Part shown: piece by piece, positions 17,410 through 27,035 of the stretch | Position numbering within the stretch: position 1 is the first letter of the stretch | How the letters are laid out: every line of letters begins with the position of its first letter | Source: an uncultured Oscillospiraceae bacterium | Lineage (GTDB): Bacteria > Bacillota > Clostridia > Oscillospirales > Acutalibacteraceae | Assembly (NCBI GenBank): GCA_905193225.1 | Contig: CAJJNV010000002.1 | Span: 51,816 to 115,815 of the forward strand | Direction: 5' to 3' | DNA: 64,000 nucleotides | The notes under the pieces: model-generated | What the model was told of the DNA's origin: nothing | The model's database searches: none | What the model saw: the letters and a program-made list of their open reading frames with translations, nothing else | Made by a program: the position numbers and the translations under genes

Positions 17410-18357
17410 ATGAAAATAACAATTCTTGACGGATACACCTGCAATCCCGGGGATCTTTCCTGGGCACCTTTTGAAAAATACGGCGAGGTAGAGGCTTTCG
17501 ACTATACCCGCCGCGCCGATGTTATCGATCGCTGTAATTCGGCAGACATAATAATCAGCAACAAGACGGTTTTCACAAGGGAAATTCTGCAGCAGATTAC
17601 CCGCCCGAAATACATCGGTCTGATTTCCACGGGATATAATGTAGTCGATGTAAAGGCAGCGGCCGAGCTTGGGATTACCGTGACATTTGTTCCGACCTAC
17701 GGCACCGAGGCGGTGGCTCAGCACACCTTTGCTCTGATTCTGGAGCTTTCAAACCACATTGCCCTTCATGCCGACGCGGTAACGGCGGGTCAGTGGCGGG
17801 ATTATCGGAAATTCTGCTTCTGGAACACCCCGCTTTTCGAGCTTAAAGGCAAAACACTCGGCATTATCGGCTACGGCAGAATAGGAAGAGAAACGGCCAA
17901 AATTGCCCGCGCCTTCAATATGAATGTCATTTTTTATTCCCATCGGGACATGGGCGAGCAGCCGGACAGGCAGGTCGATCTTGATACGCTGCTTAAGGAA
18001 AGCGACATTGTGTCGCTCCATTGCCCCTTAAACGATGAAACAACAGGCATTATAAACGCCGAAAATCTTAAAAAGATGAAGAGCACGGCATGGCTCATAA
18101 ATACGGCAAGAGGGCCGTCGGTGGTGGATAAAGACCTTGCCGACGCGTTAAACAACGGAGTGATCGCGGGAGCGGGACTTGACGTTTGTACAAAGGAACC
18201 GCCCGAGGAGGATAATCCTCTGCTGACCGCCAAAAACTGCATTATGACCCCTCACATAGCCTGGGCGGCAAGGGAAACAAGAGAAAGGCTCATTTCTCTT
18301 GCAGCCGACAACTTGGGCAGCTATCTTTCGGGAAATCCCGTCAACATCGCAAAATGA
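17410..18357 (+). CDS. D-2-hydroxyacid dehydrogenase
   Basis: A 315-residue NAD(P)-dependent dehydrogenase. GKTLGIIGYGRIGRETAKIA is the dinucleotide-binding motif. Catalytic residues are the arginine in INTARGPSVVD, the glutamate in CTKEPPEEDN and the histidine in MTPHIAWAA. The family reduces 2-oxoacids to D-2-hydroxyacids (glycerate, lactate or similar). Substrate cannot be assigned. Confidence 0.92.
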   Translation: MKITILDGYTCNPGDLSWAPFEKYGEVEAFDYTRRADVIDRCNSADIIISNKTVFTREILQQITRPKYIGLISTGYNVVDVKAAAELGITVTFVPTYGTEAVAQHTFALILELSNHIALHADAVTAGQWRDYRKFCFWNTPLFELKGKTLGIIGYGRIGRETAKIARAFNMNVIFYSHRDMGEQPDRQVDLDTLLKESDIVSLHCPLNDETTGIINAENLKKMKSTAWLINTARGPSVVDKDLADALNNGVIAGAGLDVCTKEPPEEDNPLLTAKNCIMTPHIAWAARETRERLISLAADNLGSYLSGNPVNIAK

Positions 18358-18526
18358 TTTTAAATTATGAGGCAAAGCCTTTTGCGGGCGGGAATCGACA
18401 GTGATTTGAGATGCTTTACGGGTAAAAAGCTTACCCGCAAAAATATTGCTTTTGCGGGCTGCATATTATTATTTGTGCCGCACAAAAAAGCCGTTATCAT
18501 TTATTTTATAAAACGGAGGTATTTTT

Positions 18527-19153
18527 ATGAAAGTCTTAATGTTAAACGGAAGTCCTCACAAGCAGGGATGTACCTTTACCGCTCTTTCGGAAATTGCAAA
18601 AGAGCTTGAAAAGCAGGGAATCGAGAGCGAGATACTTTATCTCGGAAAGGCCGAGGTACGTGACTGTATCGGATGTAAGGCCTGCCGGAAGCTCGACTGC
18701 AAATGCGTTTTCGACGACGACATTGTAAATGTTATCATCAACAAGGCAAAGGAATGCGACGGATTTATATTCGGAACGCCGGTTTATTATGCCCACGCCT
18801 CGGGAAGGCTTCTTTCGGTGCTTGACAGGGTGTTTTATTCGGCAAGCGCCGTTTTTACCCATAAGCCCGGCGCCGCCGTTGCCTCTGCAAGAAGAGCGGG
18901 AACGACCGCCTCTCTTGACGACGTGAACAAGTATTTCGGAATTGCCGGAATGCCCACCGTTCCCTCTACCTACTGGAACAATGTCCACGGAAATACCGCC
19001 GAGCAGACGGCAAACGACCTCGAGGGACTCCAGACCATGCGAAATCTTGCAAGAAATATGGCATGGATGCTCAAATGCTTCGAGGCGGGCAAAAAGCAGG
19101 GTATCGAGCCCCCGGCTCCCGAAAGAAATTTTCAAACCAACTTTATAAGATAA
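18527..19153 (+). CDS. NADPH-dependent FMN reductase-like flavoprotein
   Basis: A 208-residue flavodoxin-fold protein preceded by aaaacggagg. The N-terminal MLNGSPHKQGCTF is the FMN phosphate loop and GTPVYYAHASG the flavin ring segment. A Cys-rich loop, DCIGCKACRKLDCKC, is typical of the iron-sulfur flavoprotein-like NADPH:FMN reductase subfamily in anaerobes and could hold a metal cluster. Likely a redox enzyme acting on quinones, metals or disulfides. Confidence 0.85.
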   Translation: MKVLMLNGSPHKQGCTFTALSEIAKELEKQGIESEILYLGKAEVRDCIGCKACRKLDCKCVFDDDIVNVIINKAKECDGFIFGTPVYYAHASGRLLSVLDRVFYSASAVFTHKPGAAVASARRAGTTASLDDVNKYFGIAGMPTVPSTYWNNVHGNTAEQTANDLEGLQTMRNLARNMAWMLKCFEAGKKQGIEPPAPERNFQTNFIR

Positions 19154-19248
19154 GGGTTGTGTAAAATCGGCACAACAAATATATACCTTACGGCACAGAG
19201 CCTGTCCCGCGGGGGAGCCTTTGCCAACATACAGAAAGAGGATGTATA

Positions 19249-22149
19249 ATGAAAAAAACCGCCACCGTTATTTTAACTGTCCTTTTGGCAGTATGTCTTT
19301 GCTTTTCGGTTTTAGCCGCAGACAGAGGCACATATTCCGCCCTGCTTTGCAGTGACAAGACCGACGGCATAAGCGACGGGGACCCGGGCCTTGACGATGT
19401 GAGCGACCCCATGACCGAGCCGGCATTAAGCGATGATGTGGGCGTTAAACTGCCCGACAGTTCTTCGGCCGTCCCTAATTTCGGCGGATACGATTTTAAA
19501 ACCGTGGCCTATAAAATAAATATACCGATTGCGGTGATAGGCGGGGCAACTCTTTTCTGCGGAATTGTTTTTTTCGTGCTCTTTCTTTTAAAGAAAAGGA
19601 AGCCCTTTGCACTGCTTGCGGCCTGCCTTTGTGCGGCGGGAATCGCACTTTTGGCAGTATCTGTCCTTTTAAGCCCTCAGAGAACCGCTTTTAAAAGCAG
19701 TAAAACGGTGGAAAGCGCCCTGGCCGCCGTTGAACAAAAGCCCGAATATCCCGCCGCAGCCACCTTTGAACCGGGCGAAAATTCCTTTCCCGAGGATCGC
19801 TCTGCGAAACTTTTGCGACCCGAAAACGGGAACGGACGGACGGTGGTTGCCGATATGAACGTTACCGATTTCGGTGCGTCGGGAGACGGAAAGACAGACA
19901 GCACCCTTGCCTTTATCGATGCGGTGGCTCAGATTTCGAAAAAGGGCGGGACGGTGTTTGTACCGGCCGGCAAATATGTTTTGTCGGACAGCATTAAGCT
20001 GCCCACCGGCGTTGCCCTTGAAGGGGAAACCGACAAAGACGGAAAACCCGCCTCCTTTCTTCTTATATACGGCGACAAGGGAGACGAGGAGGCTCAAAGC
20101 GCCGTTGTTATGGACTTTCAAAGCGCTCTTAAAAACATAGCCTTTTATTATCCCGAACAGCAGTTTTTCTACGGCGCTCCCATTCCGTATCCTTACACCG
20201 TTACCCAAAACGGAAGCGAGGGTATACTGCTCGAAAATGTTAATTTCATAAATTCATACAAAGCGGTCGACCTTTCGTCCGGGGAAAACAATTCTCTCCA
20301 GACCCTGAGGAACATCAGCGGAACGCCTCTTAAAACGGGTATTGCTCTTGACGGAAGTCTTGACATCGGCAGATTTGAGGGGATAAACTTTTCCTATAAA
20401 TACTGGCTTGAAAGCGGCGAGCAAAACCTGCCCGATAAAAAGGTGCTCCGCACCTGGCTTTTGAGAAATGCCGTCGGGTTTGAAGCGGGAATGGTCGACT
20501 GGACATATTTTTCCGACTTCAATATCGAGGGCTACAACATCGGAATAAGATTTGAGCCCACCGAAAAGGGCTCGGCCAACGGCCATTTGTACGGTTCGAA
20601 ATTTACCGATTGCTATTATGCGTTATACATAAACAATAACAAGTGGCTCAACTTTACGAATTGTGAATTTACCGCCTACGGAAACGAAGGCGCTGCGGCA
20701 ATCTATATCGACAAAACTTCCGTCACCGCACTGACACTTGCCGACTGCAAGGTCGAAAGCTGCGGAAAATACGCTATACTGAACGAGGGACAAAGCACCC
20801 TTGTGGCAGAAAGGTGCGGGATCAGTTCAAACGGAGACGCGCCTTATCTTACCTATACCGATAAATATTCCTTTGTGGATACTTCCTTTTCGTCGGGAGG
20901 GGATAAATACAAGCTCCTCAGTAACGCATCCCAGCTGCCCGATACACAGGTTGACTGCTCCCGCAGGACCGACCTTTATCCCAAGAGCGACGCCTTTGTC
21001 AATCTTAACGATACGGTGGCTCAGCGCACCGATATAAGCAGTGCCTTGCAAAACGCCGTCGACAGCCTAAAGGAAACAGGCGGAACGGTGTATATTCCCG
21101 GCGGATATTACTATATGACCGCCCCTGTAACTGTTTATGAGGGAATAGAAATAAGGGGATGCGAGGACATTCCAAACTACTTCCCAAAAACCATGATATA
21201 CACCGATTACGGAAGGGACAACGAGAACGGGCAGGCGCTTTTCACCCTTAAATCCAACGCCGGATTAAGGGGAATCGGCGTTCACTATTATCTGCAATCC
21301 ACCGATGATATTCGCCCCTTTGCCTTTACGGCCAGGGGAGCGGGAAGTGATGTCTATATTATAAATACCGCTTTTATCAATTCCTATAACGGCGTGGATT
21401 TTGCAAGCGAGAAGTGTGATCGGCACTATGTCGAATACATTTGGGGAACACCGATATATCGCGGGATAGTTGTGGGAGCGGGAAGTGCCGACGGTATTAT
21501 ACGGGATGTACATTATACCCCCAACGCCTGGTATACCGCCAAAGACCGTTTAGAGCAGAAGGCTCATTCCGATTTTGACACCCGTCTTGAATATGTCAAG
21601 GCGAACAGTCAGCCCTTTGTTATCGGAGCTTCCGAAAACGAGCTGCTTTTCCACAATTTTGTTTACGGTGCATATAAGGGTCTTACCGTGCTTGACGGAG
21701 CCAAAAATGCAACGGCGATAAGTCACGGAGTTGATTGCGGCAACATCTCGGTTTATGCCGAGGGATCGGGTGAAATAAAGCTCATCGATCCTCAGCTTGT
21801 CAACCTCCCCGGAAACGACCTTAACTATATTTTAACCGGCCACGATTTTTCGGGCAAAATTTCGGCCGTGAATCTTGCCTGCTGGGGAAGGCCGAAATTC
21901 TCTTTCAGAATTTTCGGAAGCGGAAGAGTCGAGCTGTTTGGCGGATACGTAAACAACGCGGGAGCCACCCTTTTCGACTGCTTCGGCGGAGACATTTATG
22001 TTTCGGGAATATTTAACGACTTTGGACATAACAACTATGATTTCAATGTCGAAAAAACGGTTGATAAGGTTATGGCGGTCGGAAATATTTACAGAGCCGA
22101 GCCAAAATATCGCGTCACCGCAAGCGGAAAGTTTGAAATTATAGAATAA
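19249..22149 (+). CDS. Membrane-anchored pectate-lyase-3-like beta-helix protein
   Basis: A 966-residue surface protein. Residues 1-26 form a signal peptide (TVILTVLLAVCLCFSVLA). Two further hydrophobic helices lie at about 88-112 and 118-142, so it is likely membrane-anchored. The exterior part has two Pectate_lyase_3-type starts: NVTDFGASGDGKTDST near residue 205 with GGTVFVPAGKYVLSD, and a second at about 585-640 with GGTVYIPGGYYYMTA. Such right-handed beta-helices act on or bind uronate polysaccharides, or serve as surface spikes. Catalytic residues could not be assigned. The next gene is heparinase-like, and the two probably act on the same glycan. Confidence 0.75.
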   Translation: MKKTATVILTVLLAVCLCFSVLAADRGTYSALLCSDKTDGISDGDPGLDDVSDPMTEPALSDDVGVKLPDSSSAVPNFGGYDFKTVAYKINIPIAVIGGATLFCGIVFFVLFLLKKRKPFALLAACLCAAGIALLAVSVLLSPQRTAFKSSKTVESALAAVEQKPEYPAAATFEPGENSFPEDRSAKLLRPENGNGRTVVADMNVTDFGASGDGKTDSTLAFIDAVAQISKKGGTVFVPAGKYVLSDSIKLPTGVALEGETDKDGKPASFLLIYGDKGDEEAQSAVVMDFQSALKNIAFYYPEQQFFYGAPIPYPYTVTQNGSEGILLENVNFINSYKAVDLSSGENNSLQTLRNISGTPLKTGIALDGSLDIGRFEGINFSYKYWLESGEQNLPDKKVLRTWLLRNAVGFEAGMVDWTYFSDFNIEGYNIGIRFEPTEKGSANGHLYGSKFTDCYYALYINNNKWLNFTNCEFTAYGNEGAAAIYIDKTSVTALTLADCKVESCGKYAILNEGQSTLVAERCGISSNGDAPYLTYTDKYSFVDTSFSSGGDKYKLLSNASQLPDTQVDCSRRTDLYPKSDAFVNLNDTVAQRTDISSALQNAVDSLKETGGTVYIPGGYYYMTAPVTVYEGIEIRGCEDIPNYFPKTMIYTDYGRDNENGQALFTLKSNAGLRGIGVHYYLQSTDDIRPFAFTARGAGSDVYIINTAFINSYNGVDFASEKCDRHYVEYIWGTPIYRGIVVGAGSADGIIRDVHYTPNAWYTAKDRLEQKAHSDFDTRLEYVKANSQPFVIGASENELLFHNFVYGAYKGLTVLDGAKNATAISHGVDCGNISVYAEGSGEIKLIDPQLVNLPGNDLNYILTGHDFSGKISAVNLACWGRPKFSFRIFGSGRVELFGGYVNNAGATLFDCFGGDIYVSGIFNDFGHNNYDFNVEKTVDKVMAVGNIYRAEPKYRVTASGKFEIIE

Positions 22150-22259
22150 AAATCTTAAAAACGGCGGTTTAAAAACAAGGCTGTCCCTTCAAAGCGGCAG
22201 CCGCAAAGGTTTATAAACCGCTTTTTGAAACAAAAATCAATCGATTTCAGGGGAAAAAT

Positions 22260-24260
22260 ATGACTTTTAAAAAATATGACCGACAGGCAATTGAAAACCA
22301 GGTAAGCGATGAATTCTTTTTTTCGCAGGTCATCGATTGCGATAAATACGACGCCCTTCGCGGTGCCGACAAAATGGCTCAAAGCGGAGACATCGACGGC
22401 GCCCTTGACAAGTTTGAAAAGTTTATAAAAGGCTTTTTGGACCCTCATATGTTCGACGATGTGGGGGTCAGTATGGCGGGTGTGGACTGCGTTAATACCG
22501 ATACACCCCTTGAAGCGGCCGACAGGGTGCTTCGCCACGATTTTGTTTCCTGCGGGGTGGAGCATCAGTTCGACAAAGATGTGGTCGACTGGCTTTACAA
22601 TCCCACTCCTGACGGATATCGCGAATTCACCTGGCAGTTCCAGCGGCATCACGAATTTTTCTACCTTATGAACGCCTACCGCGAAACGGGAGACGAAAAA
22701 TATGCCGTGGGATTCCGCGAGCTTATTATGAGCTGGATAATGCAGGCCTCTCCGGCACCTCTCGATGTTGCGGGCGGGGAGACCGACTTCTGGCGCACCA
22801 TAGAATGCGGCATAAGAATGCTGGGAAGCTGGCCTGTGGCTATATGCACATTTTCCCGTTCTCCCTCCCTTAACGGGCGGGATTTCGTCAACATCTTCAA
22901 ATGCGTTTATGAGCATGCCCTGAGAATAACCAAGTGGTTTACCACCTCCAACTGGCTCATTATGGAGATGAACGGCCTTACCCATATTGCCGTGCTTTTC
23001 CCGTTTTTCAAAAAGGCCGGGGAGTGGGAACATTTTGCCACAGCAAAGCTTTTGGAGCAGCTGACCGCTCAGCTTTTTGCCGACGGATTTCAGCAGGAGC
23101 TTACCACCAATTATCATCAGGTGGTGGTCAACAATTACGAGGAGGTTATGCTTGTCTTTAAAAAGGCGGGCAAACAGCCTCCGAAAGAGATGCTGGCGGC
23201 TCTTGAAAAGATGTATGATGTATACCCCTGCATTGTCAAGCCCGACCTTAATGTTCCTAATTTAAACGACGGAGCGGATTTCAATACAAGCTTTACCCTT
23301 GCCCGTTCTGCCGATTTCTTCCCCGAAAGAAAGGATTTCCTCTATCTTAAAACAAACAGAAGTGAAGGAGAGGAGCCTGAAATTCTTTCAAATATATTGC
23401 CCTATTCGGGATATGTGACCTTTAGAAGCGACTGGAGCGAAAAGGCATTTTGGTGCTTCTTTAATGCGGCGCGCTTCGGCTTCGGCCACCAGCACGAGGA
23501 CAAGCTGGAGGTGCTTATACACGCCTACGGAGAATATCTTTTGCCCGAGGCGGGCAGGGCAGCCTACGACGGCTCAAAGCTTTTTAACTATTCGCTGCTC
23601 ACCCCGGGACACAACACGGTTACGGTGGACGGGCTTTCACAGCGGTGCAGGGATAACCACAAATGGGACCCTGCCGTTCTTACCGCCAAGGCCGACGTGT
23701 ATTTTAAATCTGATGATTATTTTGATTGCGCTTCCGGGTGGTATGACGAGCATTACGGTAAAGAGGATGTGGCCGTGCGGCATTTTCGCAGGGTCATCTG
23801 GATAAAAAATCCCGAGGGGACAAATCCCCTTGTGGCGGTTATCGACAGAATGTATAATGACGATAAAAATATGCATAAATACACCGCCATATGGCATTTT
23901 GCCGACGGGGAATATGAATTTTCCGACAAAAGCTTTAGGGTTAAAACAAAAAGCAGCGTGGGAATAAAGATGATACACACCCTTGAAAGCACTGCCGTTT
24001 ATCGCGCCGACGAGAAGCATTTTCAGGGCTTCAGATGTAACGAGGTGCCGGGAGTTTTTTGGCCGCTCCCCACGGCTGAATGTGAGATAAATGGCGAAAA
24101 CATGCGGTTTGTGACGATTTTTGAGCCCTCTCCCGACGGAGAATATAACATCGAAGCGGCAGAGGCAAGCCGTGATGTAAACGACGATAAAATACTTATT
24201 CATCTTAAAAACGGGCGCACGCTCAGACTTAACGAAAAGGATTATTTCGACGAGGACTGA
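22260..24260 (+). CDS. Heparinase II/III-like polysaccharide lyase
   Basis: A 666-residue protein without an obvious signal peptide. The N-terminal two thirds form an all-alpha toroid (FWRTIECGIRMLGSWPV, TTSNWLIMEMNGL, FQQELTTNYHQVVVNNYEE), and the C-terminal beta part has the heparinase II/III hallmark FGFGHQHEDKLEVLIHAYGE followed by LTPGHNTVTVDG. Family enzymes cleave glycosaminoglycans, alginate or related uronate polymers by beta-elimination. Tyrosine and histidine candidates occur in NYHQVVVNNY and GHQHED. A cytoplasmic location fits processing of imported oligosaccharides. Confidence 0.85.
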   Translation: MTFKKYDRQAIENQVSDEFFFSQVIDCDKYDALRGADKMAQSGDIDGALDKFEKFIKGFLDPHMFDDVGVSMAGVDCVNTDTPLEAADRVLRHDFVSCGVEHQFDKDVVDWLYNPTPDGYREFTWQFQRHHEFFYLMNAYRETGDEKYAVGFRELIMSWIMQASPAPLDVAGGETDFWRTIECGIRMLGSWPVAICTFSRSPSLNGRDFVNIFKCVYEHALRITKWFTTSNWLIMEMNGLTHIAVLFPFFKKAGEWEHFATAKLLEQLTAQLFADGFQQELTTNYHQVVVNNYEEVMLVFKKAGKQPPKEMLAALEKMYDVYPCIVKPDLNVPNLNDGADFNTSFTLARSADFFPERKDFLYLKTNRSEGEEPEILSNILPYSGYVTFRSDWSEKAFWCFFNAARFGFGHQHEDKLEVLIHAYGEYLLPEAGRAAYDGSKLFNYSLLTPGHNTVTVDGLSQRCRDNHKWDPAVLTAKADVYFKSDDYFDCASGWYDEHYGKEDVAVRHFRRVIWIKNPEGTNPLVAVIDRMYNDDKNMHKYTAIWHFADGEYEFSDKSFRVKTKSSVGIKMIHTLESTAVYRADEKHFQGFRCNEVPGVFWPLPTAECEINGENMRFVTIFEPSPDGEYNIEAAEASRDVNDDKILIHLKNGRTLRLNEKDYFDED

Positions 24261-24300
24261 AATAAAATTCATAAAAAGTGAAAAAAATTTCAAAAAGCAC

Positions 24301-24329
24301 TTGATTTTTCAAAAACAGTGTGTTATTAT
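24301..24329 (+). promoter_or_regulatory. Sigma-A type promoter for the amino-acid ABC transporter
   Basis: TTGATT (24301-24306), 17-base spacer, TATTAT (24324-24329), followed by the ribosome site caaggagaaa before ATG 24375. Confidence 0.78.
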
Positions 24330-24374
24330 ACCGTCAGAATTTAATTCAGAAGAAAAAATCAAGGAGAAATTATT

Positions 24375-25169
24375 ATGAAAAAAATTATTTGTCTGGTACT
24401 TGCAGTGTGCCTTACCGCCTGCCTTTTTGCAGGCTGCGGAAAAAACGATGACAAAACCGCTTCCGACGCAAGCGAAGCTCAGAAAACAGCCGAAGTTATA
24501 AAATTCGGAACCAACGCCGAATTTCCTCCCTTTGAGTTTGTTGCCGCCAACGGCGTCATCGACGAGTTCGACGGAATCGACATATGCATCGCAAAGGAGA
24601 TCGCCGAGCAGAACGGCGCAACCGCAAAAATCGAGAATATGGAATTCGACTCCCTTCTCGTTGCTCTTCAGAACAAGCAGATCGACGCCGTTATTGCCGG
24701 AATGACCGCTACCGACGAGCGTAAAGAATCGGTCAACTTCTCCACTCCTTACTACAAGGCAACCCAGGTTATGATCGTTAAAGAAGATTCCACCATCGCA
24801 AAGGCAGCCGACATGGCCGACAAGAAGATTGTTGTTATCCAGGGATATACCGGTGAGACCTGTGTTAAGGATATGGGCTATAACTACGAGTCCTTTAAGA
24901 AGGGCACCGAGGCCGTTATGGAGCTTGTAAACGGCAAGTGCGATGTTGTTGTTATCGACTCGGCCACCGCCTCCAAGTATGTTAAAGATAACCCCGGCCT
25001 CAAAATCGTTGAGGACTCTGAGGCATTCGAAACCGAGGAATATGCAGTTGCCGTAAACAAGGACAACACCGAGCTTCTTGAAAAAATCAACAAGGCTATC
25101 GATAAGCTTCTCGCCGACGGAAAGGTTAACGAGTATGCCGCAAAATATGCCGAGGTAACCGAGGAATAA
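24375..25169 (+). CDS. Polar amino-acid ABC transporter, substrate-binding lipoprotein
   Basis: A 264-residue SBP_bac_3 protein. The signal peptide ends in a lipobox (LFAGC, cysteine near residue 21). The ligand-binding fold shows KFGTNAEFPPFEF, DGIDICIAKEIAEQNG and AVIAGMTATDERKESVNFS, typical for polar amino-acid or glutamine/cystine binding proteins. The permease and ATPase genes follow. A terminator-like hairpin separates this gene from them, which would make the binding protein more abundant than the membrane parts. Confidence 0.93.
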   Translation: MKKIICLVLAVCLTACLFAGCGKNDDKTASDASEAQKTAEVIKFGTNAEFPPFEFVAANGVIDEFDGIDICIAKEIAEQNGATAKIENMEFDSLLVALQNKQIDAVIAGMTATDERKESVNFSTPYYKATQVMIVKEDSTIAKAADMADKKIVVIQGYTGETCVKDMGYNYESFKKGTEAVMELVNGKCDVVVIDSATASKYVKDNPGLKIVEDSEAFETEEYAVAVNKDNTELLEKINKAIDKLLADGKVNEYAAKYAEVTEE

Positions 25170-25184
25170 TCCTTTAAAAACAAT

Positions 25185-25220
25185 TAAGGGACTGTCACTT
25201 GTCAGCGATGGTCCCTTTTT
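25185..25220 (+). terminator. Attenuating terminator between binding protein and permease
   Basis: Inverted repeat aagggac / gtcccttttt. Since permease and ATPase genes follow without a clear new promoter, partial read-through is likely. Confidence 0.75.
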
Positions 25221-25380
25221 AAGCTTTTAATACGGCTTGGCTTTGATAAACCCACATCTTTTGCTTTAGATACGACAAACTCTCCCTTTTAGGTTGGCAA
25301 TCGTCGGCGTAAGGCCGACAGCGGCCGAATGTCGTGCAAAAAATTCGACCCTTACCCGACTTTGAGGAAAGGAATTTTTT

Positions 25381-26079
25381 ATGGAATGGTTTTCAGAATG
25401 GTTTGCTGATATAAGCAACACCTTTTACAGATGTTTTATCCGCGACGATCGCTATATGCTTCTTTTAAACGGTATCGGCGTCACCATTAAGGTGTCGCTG
25501 CTTGCCGTTGCTTTAGGCATACTTATCGGACTTCTCATAGCCCTTTGCAATCTTTCGCACAGAAGACTTCTCCGCGGCATCGGAAAGGTCTATACCGATG
25601 TTATCCGCGGAACCCCTTCGGTCACACAGCTGATGATAATTTACTTTGTCATTTTTGCCACCGTTCAGTGGGAAAAATGGATAATAGCCGCCATCGCTTT
25701 CGGAATAAACTCCGGTGCGTATGTTTCGGAAATAATCCGCGCGGGAATTCTGTCCATCGACAAGGGACAAACCGAGGCCGGCCGCTCTCTCGGACTTAAC
25801 GGCCGTCAGACAATGCTCAGCATCGTCATTCCCCAGGCGGTCAAAAACATATTTCCCGCCCTTTGCAACGAATTCATCGTGCTTATTAAGGAAACGGCCA
25901 TTGTGGGATATGTGGGACTTGTGGACATACAAAAGGCAGGCGACTTTATCAAGAGCGCAACCTTCGAGGCCTTTATGCCTCTTATCGGAACGGCGGTCAT
26001 ATACTTTGTCATCATAAAGCTGCTCACACTGGGACTCGGCGTTATCGAAAGACGGCTGAGAAAATCCGAAGCGCGGTAA
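25381..26079 (+). CDS. Polar amino-acid ABC transporter permease
   Basis: A 232-residue HisM/GlnP-type permease. Hydrophobic helices include LLLNGIGVTIKVSLLAVALG and AIAFGINSGAYVSEIIRAGI. The EAGRSLGLNGRQTMLSIVIP segment is the EAA loop that contacts the ATPase. Preceded by gaggaaagg. The intergenic region upstream contains a GC-rich hairpin (cgtcggcgtaaggccgac). Confidence 0.93.
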   Translation: MEWFSEWFADISNTFYRCFIRDDRYMLLLNGIGVTIKVSLLAVALGILIGLLIALCNLSHRRLLRGIGKVYTDVIRGTPSVTQLMIIYFVIFATVQWEKWIIAAIAFGINSGAYVSEIIRAGILSIDKGQTEAGRSLGLNGRQTMLSIVIPQAVKNIFPALCNEFIVLIKETAIVGYVGLVDIQKAGDFIKSATFEAFMPLIGTAVIYFVIIKLLTLGLGVIERRLRKSEAR

Positions 26080-26092
26080 GGAGGGCAAAGAT

Positions 26093-26821
26093 ATGGAAAT
26101 TATCAAGGTTGAAAATTTACACAAAAGTTTCGGCGACAATAATGTTTTAAGAGGCATTGATCTTAATATCGAACAGGGCGACGTTGTGGTTATAATCGGA
26201 CCGTCAGGATCGGGAAAATCCACCTTTTTGCGCACTCTCAATCTTCTTGAACAGCCTACTTCGGGCAAGATATATTTTGAGGGAACCGACATAACCGATC
26301 CTAAAACCGATATTAACCTTCACCGTCAGAAGATGGGTATGGTTTTTCAGCATTTTAACCTTTTCCCCCATCTTACCATTTTGCAGAACATTACCCTCGC
26401 TCCCGTCAAGCTTAAAAAGCTGACTAAGGATGAGGCTGATAAAAAGGCTCTTGAGCTGCTTGCAAGGGTAGGCCTTGAGGACAGGGCGGGAGATTATCCT
26501 TCCCAGCTTTCGGGCGGGCAGAAGCAGCGTGTGGCAATCGTCCGCGCGCTTGCAATGGATCCCGATGTTATGCTTTTCGACGAACCCACCTCGGCTCTTG
26601 ATCCTGAAATGGTGGGCGAGGTGCTTGAGGTTATGAAGGATCTTGCAGCTCAGGGAATGACCATGGCGGTTGTTACCCACGAAATGGGCTTTGCAAGAGA
26701 GGTGGCCTCGAGGGTGCTCTTTATCGACGAAGGCATAATTCAGGAGGAAGCCGAGCCGGAAGAGTTTTTCAAAAATCCGAAAAATCCGAGGCTCAAGGAT
26801 TTCCTTTCAAAGGTTTTATAA
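26093..26821 (+). CDS. Polar amino-acid ABC transporter ATPase
   Basis: A 242-residue GlnQ-type ATPase. Walker A is GPSGSGKSTFLRTLN, the signature motif LSGGQKQRVAIVRALA, Walker B VMLFDEPTSALD, and the switch histidine is in VTHEMGFA. Thirteen bases after the permease, with gtaaggaggg as the ribosome site. Confidence 0.96.
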   Translation: MEIIKVENLHKSFGDNNVLRGIDLNIEQGDVVVIIGPSGSGKSTFLRTLNLLEQPTSGKIYFEGTDITDPKTDINLHRQKMGMVFQHFNLFPHLTILQNITLAPVKLKKLTKDEADKKALELLARVGLEDRAGDYPSQLSGGQKQRVAIVRALAMDPDVMLFDEPTSALDPEMVGEVLEVMKDLAAQGMTMAVVTHEMGFAREVASRVLFIDEGIIQEEAEPEEFFKNPKNPRLKDFLSKVL

Positions 26822-26925
26822 ATGGCGTTTTTTTCGGTACGACAAACTGCCATACAAGGTTTTATCGGCAGTGTTTTATGCCGATATGATGCCATTTCAT
26901 AAATGAAATTTTAAAGTCAAAATGT

Positions 26926-26960
26926 CGGCGGGACAAAATTTTTGTTCTGCCGCTTTTTTT
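26926..26960 (+). terminator. Intrinsic terminator after the ABC transporter
   Basis: Inverted repeat cggcgggacaaa / tttgttctgccg followed by seven Ts. Confidence 0.88.
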
Positions 26961-26973
26961 AGGTAAAATTATC

Positions 26974-27001
26974 TTGAAAAAAATAAAATATATGATATAC
27001 T
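26974..27001 (+). promoter_or_regulatory. Promoter of deoC
   Basis: TTGAAA (26974-26979), 16-base spacer, TATACT (26996-27001). The ribosome site ccaaaggag precedes ATG 27036. Confidence 0.72.
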
Positions 27002-27035
27002 AATGTGAGAAGTTAATCCAAAGGAGATAATAAAA

